From Akkermansiaceae bacterium (lineage in GTDB: Bacteria; Verrucomicrobiota; Verrucomicrobiia; Verrucomicrobiales; Akkermansiaceae), in the NCBI GenBank assembly GCA_903909905.1, contig CAIVXP010000377.1, positions 1 through 8,049 of the forward strand: a stretch of DNA of 8,049 bases, given 5' to 3'. A program made the translations under genes and the position numbers. Below the pieces are notes generated by a model. It did not search any database. It saw only the letters and a list, made by a program, of their open reading frames with translations, and had not been told where the DNA came from. Shown here piece after piece: positions 5,367 through 8,049 of the stretch (position 1 is the stretch's first letter; each line of letters begins with the position of its first letter).

Positions 5367-7463
5367 ATGCCCATCCCTTACATCAACCGCGAACTTTCCT
5401 GGGTCGAATTCAACCAACGCGTGCTCAACGAAGCGCTGCGCGAAGACCTCCCGCTGCTCGAACGCGTGAAGTTCCTCGCCATCACCGCTTCGAATCTCGA
5501 CGAGTTTTTTCAAGTCCGCATCGGCGGCTTGATGGCGATGAAACGCGGCGGCATCAAAAAGCCCGACCTCTCGGGGCTCACTCCCACTGCCAACCTCAAC
5601 GCGCTGCGCCAAAGAATCCAGCGCATGAGCGATGAGCAATACACACTCTTCAACCAATCGCTCATTCCCGCACTGCGCAAGGCCAGCATCCTCGCGCTCG
5701 AAATGAACGACCTGAACCACGAACAGGCAGCACAGGCACTCAACACATTCGAAGACCAAATATCACCGCTGCTCACACCGCTCGCCGTCGACCTCAACGA
5801 TCAACCACCCGCCTTGCCCGCGCTGCAAATGGTTATCGCGTGCCGCCTCATCGATACGGAAAGCGAAACAACCCGCTTCGCACTCATCACGATCCCCGAT
5901 TCAATCAATCGACTTGTTCCGATCGGCGCCGGATCCAACACCTTCGCATTCGTACTCGTCGAGGACCTCGTCGCAGCCCACGCGGAACAACTTTTCCCCG
6001 GCGAAAAGGTCGCCGCCACCACCGCATTCCGCGTCACCCGCAATGGCGACATTGCCGTGCAGGAGGAAGACGCCACCGACCTCGCCGACGAAATGGAGGA
6101 AATCCTCAGCGCCCGCCGCTTCGCCGATACGGTGCGCCTCGAGATCCGCGCCGATGCACCGAAGGACTTGGCGCGCATGATCCAAAAAGTCACCGCCGCA
6201 AGCTCCGCCGAAATCTACCGCATCGCCGGACCTCCCGGCCTCGCGTCATTCATGGATCTCGTTTTCATCGCAGACTTCGACCACCTGCGCGATACCGACT
6301 GGCCCGGCCAAAGCTCGCCCTCGATCGTTCCCGGTTCATCGATGTTCGATACGATCGCCTCCGGCGACCTGATGCTCTTTCATCCCTACGAATCATTCGA
6401 GCCGGTGCTGCGCCTGCTTGAAGAAGCCGCGAGCGATCCGGATGTCATCGCGATCAAACAAGTGCTCTACCGCACCGCCAAAAAATCGCGCATCATCAAC
6501 GCGCTGATCAAAGCGGCCGAAAACGGCAAGCATGTCACCGCACTCGTCGAACTCAAGGCACGCTTCGACGAAGCACGCAACCTCGACCGCGCCGACGAAC
6601 TCCAACGCGCCGGCGCCCAAATCGTTTACGGCGTGAAGGGCCTCAAAACCCACGCGAAAATCTGCATGATCGTGCGCCGCGAGTCCGGCCACCTCCGCCG
6701 CTATGTGCACCTCGGCACCGGCAACTACAACGAAACAACCTCACGCCTTTACACCGACATTTCCTACCTCACCTGCAAGGCGGATTACGGCAACGACGCT
6801 TCGCTCTTCTTCAACGCCGTCACGGGTCGCTCAAAATTGCTCCGCTTTCAGCGCCTCGTCCCCGCGCCCACCGCGATGAAGCCAATGCTGCTCGACCTCA
6901 TTTCCGGCGAAGCCGAACGCGCCCGCCAGGGTCTCCCTGCACGCATCATGGCGAAGGTGAACTCACTCCAAGACCCCGACATCATCGCCGCCCTCTACGA
7001 TGCCTCCCGCGCCGGCGTCGAAATCAAACTCAACATCCGCGGTATCTGCTGCCTCAAACCAGGCGACCCGAAACATTCGAAAAACATCGAAGTCATTTCG
7101 GTCATCGACCGCTTCCTCGAACACGCCCGCATCTTCCATTTCCTCCAAGGCGGCGATTCGGAAGTCTACATCGCCTCAGCCGACTGGATGACCCGCAACC
7201 TTGAAAAACGCGTCGAGCTAATGATCCCCATCGCCGAACCCGCCCTCAAACGCCGCCTCATCCGCATCCTCGAAACCTACTTCAACGACGAGACCCAAGC
7301 CTCGCGCATCCTACCCAACGGCAACTCCATCCGTCTCACCAAACCCACCCGCGGCAAAGGCCTCCGCGCTCAGGAACATTTTTACCAACAGGCAAAAAAA
7401 GCCGCTAAAGCCCGCGAACACGAACGCGCCATGACCTTCGAACCTCACCGCCCGGCGGATTGA
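5367..7463 (+). CDS. ppk1: Polyphosphate kinase 1
   Basis: The 698-residue product is full-length PPK1 (E. coli 688), which reversibly makes polyphosphate from the gamma phosphate of ATP. The N domain starts with Y-I-N-R-E-L-S-W-V-E-F-N (5-16) and A-S-N-L-D-E-F-F-Q-V-R (41-51). The central part has D-L-M-L-F-H-P-Y-E-S-F (334-344), I-K-Q-V-L-Y-R-T (363-370) and V-E-L-K-A-R-F-D-E (394-402). G-L-K-T-H-A-K (425-431) holds H429, the counterpart of autophosphorylated His435. H-L-G-T-G-N-Y-N-E-T-T (448-458) follows. The C2 domain has D-R-F-L-E-H (581-586; H586 matches His592) and S-A-D-W-M-T-R-N (604-611). All key residues are present. The ATG at 5367 places the family motif right at the amino end. 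The in-frame TTG at 5325 overlaps the preceding gene and would add 14 unmatched residues. Co-transcription with the Ppx-like gene is likely, since only 25 bp separate them. Confidence 0.97.
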   Translation: MPIPYINRELSWVEFNQRVLNEALREDLPLLERVKFLAITASNLDEFFQVRIGGLMAMKRGGIKKPDLSGLTPTANLNALRQRIQRMSDEQYTLFNQSLIPALRKASILALEMNDLNHEQAAQALNTFEDQISPLLTPLAVDLNDQPPALPALQMVIACRLIDTESETTRFALITIPDSINRLVPIGAGSNTFAFVLVEDLVAAHAEQLFPGEKVAATTAFRVTRNGDIAVQEEDATDLADEMEEILSARRFADTVRLEIRADAPKDLARMIQKVTAASSAEIYRIAGPPGLASFMDLVFIADFDHLRDTDWPGQSSPSIVPGSSMFDTIASGDLMLFHPYESFEPVLRLLEEAASDPDVIAIKQVLYRTAKKSRIINALIKAAENGKHVTALVELKARFDEARNLDRADELQRAGAQIVYGVKGLKTHAKICMIVRRESGHLRRYVHLGTGNYNETTSRLYTDISYLTCKADYGNDASLFFNAVTGRSKLLRFQRLVPAPTAMKPMLLDLISGEAERARQGLPARIMAKVNSLQDPDIIAALYDASRAGVEIKLNIRGICCLKPGDPKHSKNIEVISVIDRFLEHARIFHFLQGGDSEVYIASADWMTRNLEKRVELMIPIAEPALKRRLIRILETYFNDETQASRILPNGNSIRLTKPTRGKGLRAQEHFYQQAKKAAKAREHERAMTFEPHRPAD

Positions 7464-7481
7464 GGCTGAGGGGGGGGAAGA

Positions 7482-7509
7482 GTTAGTGGTTATGGGTTAT
7501 TGGTTATTG
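7482..7509. repeat. Heptamer tandem repeat (GTTATTG x4)
   Basis: Four head-to-tail heptamers are visible: GTTAGTG, GTTATGG, GTTATTG and GTTATTG. The last two are identical, and the first two differ from them by one base each. The array lies 18 bp after the ppk1 stop codon. Short arrays like this expand and shrink by slippage. No function is suggested by its position, except that it forms part of the left arm of the larger inverted repeat. Confidence 0.75.
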
Positions 7510-7544
7510 GGGAAAAGGAAGAAGAAGTGACCTCTTCACCGTGG

Positions 7545-7563
7545 TGGCGGATTTCGTCCGCCA
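7545..7563. repeat. Perfect 7-bp-stem hairpin, REP-like or terminator
   Basis: TGGCGGA (7545-7551) and TCCGCCA (7557-7563) form a perfect stem around a TTTCG loop. The stem is GC-rich and lies 82 bp after the ppk1 stop. It is followed by TGCCCCTTCTT, which has only a weak T-rich stretch, so it is not a textbook intrinsic terminator. It may still act as an mRNA 3' end or be one copy of a dispersed palindromic (REP-like) repeat. Confidence 0.5.
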
Positions 7564-7623
7564 TGCCCCTTCTTAAATCATACCAATTTGAATAGCATCG
7601 GGGCCACGGGCCGCGTCGCCCCA

Positions 7624-7638
7624 CCTTTCTTCGAAAGG
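7624..7638. repeat. Small hairpin CCTTTC-TTC-GAAAGG
   Basis: A perfect six-bp stem (7624-7629 with 7633-7638) surrounds a three-base loop. It lies in the middle of the convergent gap. There is no T run on either side, so a terminator role is not supported beyond its position. Confidence 0.3.
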
Positions 7639-7741
7639 CCTACTCCAAGGACAGACAAAAGCAGGATGCACCATCTACGAAGAAGAAGCCGCTACACCAT
7701 CCTCTTTCCCAATAACTTCTGAAGATTAACCAGCCCCCCCG

Positions 7742-8049
7742 TCACCGCTTCGATTTATCGAAAGCCGCATCGAAGGCCAAACCGCTGACCGGGAAATCCA
7801 AACTGCGCACAAAGGATGCAGCTTCGGCTCCACCGTGCACGCGATCCATGCGGATGTCCTCCCACTCGACCGAAAGCGGGCCGCCGTAGCCGATGTCATT
7901 AAGCGCGATGATGATGTCTTCAAACTCAATGTCACCACGGCCAGGTGAGCGGAAATCCCAGAAGCGGCGCGTGTCACCAAAGTTGGTGTGACCACCAAAA
8001 ACGCCTACTGAGCCGTCACCGCGACCCCACCACACATCCTTGATGTGCA
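7742..8049 (-). CDS. Sugar phosphate isomerase/epimerase-like protein, carboxyl end
   Basis: The last 101 residues of a TIM-barrel protein of the xylose isomerase-like (AP endonuclease 2) superfamily are present; the start lies beyond the right edge. The frame is open to the edge and begins H-I-K-D-V-W-W-G, the conserved H-x-K-D strand. Next come G-G-H-T-N-F-G-D, then [12 protein letters not shown] and the helix [13 protein letters not shown]. The strand P-L-S-V-E-W-E-D follows, whose glutamate is a usual metal ligand. The end, [13 protein letters not shown], is typical of the family. Members isomerise or epimerise sugars or related polyols and are very common in Verrucomicrobia and Planctomycetes; the substrate cannot be inferred. 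The GTG at 8035 is internal, not a start, because the conserved H-x-K-D lies before it. It is convergent with ppk1. Confidence 0.88.
   Translation of the reverse strand, partial: HIKDVWWGRGDGSVGVFGGHTNFGDTRRFWDFRSPGRGDIEFEDIIIALNDIGYGGPLSVEWEDIRMDRVHGGAEAASFVRSLDFPVSGLAFDAAFDKSKR

Larger units (their letters stand above)
7470..7740. repeat. Imperfect inverted repeat filling the ppk1/epimerase gap
   Basis: The gap between two convergent stop codons starts with a run of eight G (7470-7477) and ends with a run of seven C (7734-7740). Further in, GTTATTGGG (7503-7511) has an exact reverse-complement copy, CCCAATAAC (7708-7716). The similarity continues a few bases inward (AAA then AGGA on both arms) with single-base gaps. 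The arms are thus partly matched over roughly 40-50 bp with unequal spacing. No open reading frame of note lies inside. It may be a decayed non-autonomous mobile element, or a folded 3' region that stops transcription from both sides. Neither is proven by the sequence alone. Confidence 0.4.

Noticed and set aside
1..8049. CRISPR array, tRNA or rRNA gene, insertion sequence
   Set aside because: No regularly spaced repeats, no cloverleaf or rRNA-like stretch, and no transposase-like frame were seen.

Overview
The window holds seven protein-coding genes (two cut by the window edges) and one short intergenic stretch. The organism is probably a GC-rich bacterium of the Verrucomicrobiota or a neighbouring PVC lineage. 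This is inferred from the style of the proteins: the Fmu-type methyltransferase with a W-G-x-R-D-R-x-F-I-A-E-T amino end, the sugar-phosphate-isomerase-like protein with [10 protein letters not shown], weak or absent Shine-Dalgarno sequences at most starts, and strongly C/G-ending codons. No marker gene fixes the taxon.

Layout. Positions 1-837 (minus) carry the first 279 codons of an RsmB/NOP-family RNA m5C methyltransferase. Divergent from it, 934-2085 (plus) encodes a PUA-domain RlmI-family rRNA m5C methyltransferase. A two-gene VapBC-type toxin-antitoxin pair follows (2184-2420 and 2426-2827, plus), preceded by a perfect 12-bp direct repeat that overlaps two TATACT boxes. Convergent with the toxin is ppk2 (2843-3670, minus). 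Divergent from ppk2 are a Ppx/GppA-like protein (3782-5341, plus) and ppk1 (5367-7463, plus), closely spaced as a probable operon. The 278-bp gap after ppk1 (7464-7741) contains a heptamer tandem repeat, two small hairpins and an imperfect inverted repeat running almost from stop codon to stop codon. The last gene (7742 to beyond 8049, minus) is the carboxyl end of a TIM-barrel sugar phosphate isomerase/epimerase-like protein.

How the genes work together. The core is a polyphosphate locus. PPK1 makes polyphosphate from ATP, and PPK2 uses polyphosphate to phosphorylate nucleotides (or the reverse). The protein between them has the length and domain plan of an exopolyphosphatase.

The main observation is that this Ppx-like protein has lost the recognisable catalytic and phosphate-binding residues of the ASKHA phosphatase domain: Asp to His in motif 1, the catalytic Glu to Met, and D-x-G-G-G-S-x-E to H-V-G-P-G-N-T-R. 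Its carboxyl HD domain keeps its histidines. It therefore looks like a conserved pseudo-exopolyphosphatase, possibly a sensor, regulator or HD-dependent hydrolase tied to PPK1, rather than an ordinary Ppx.
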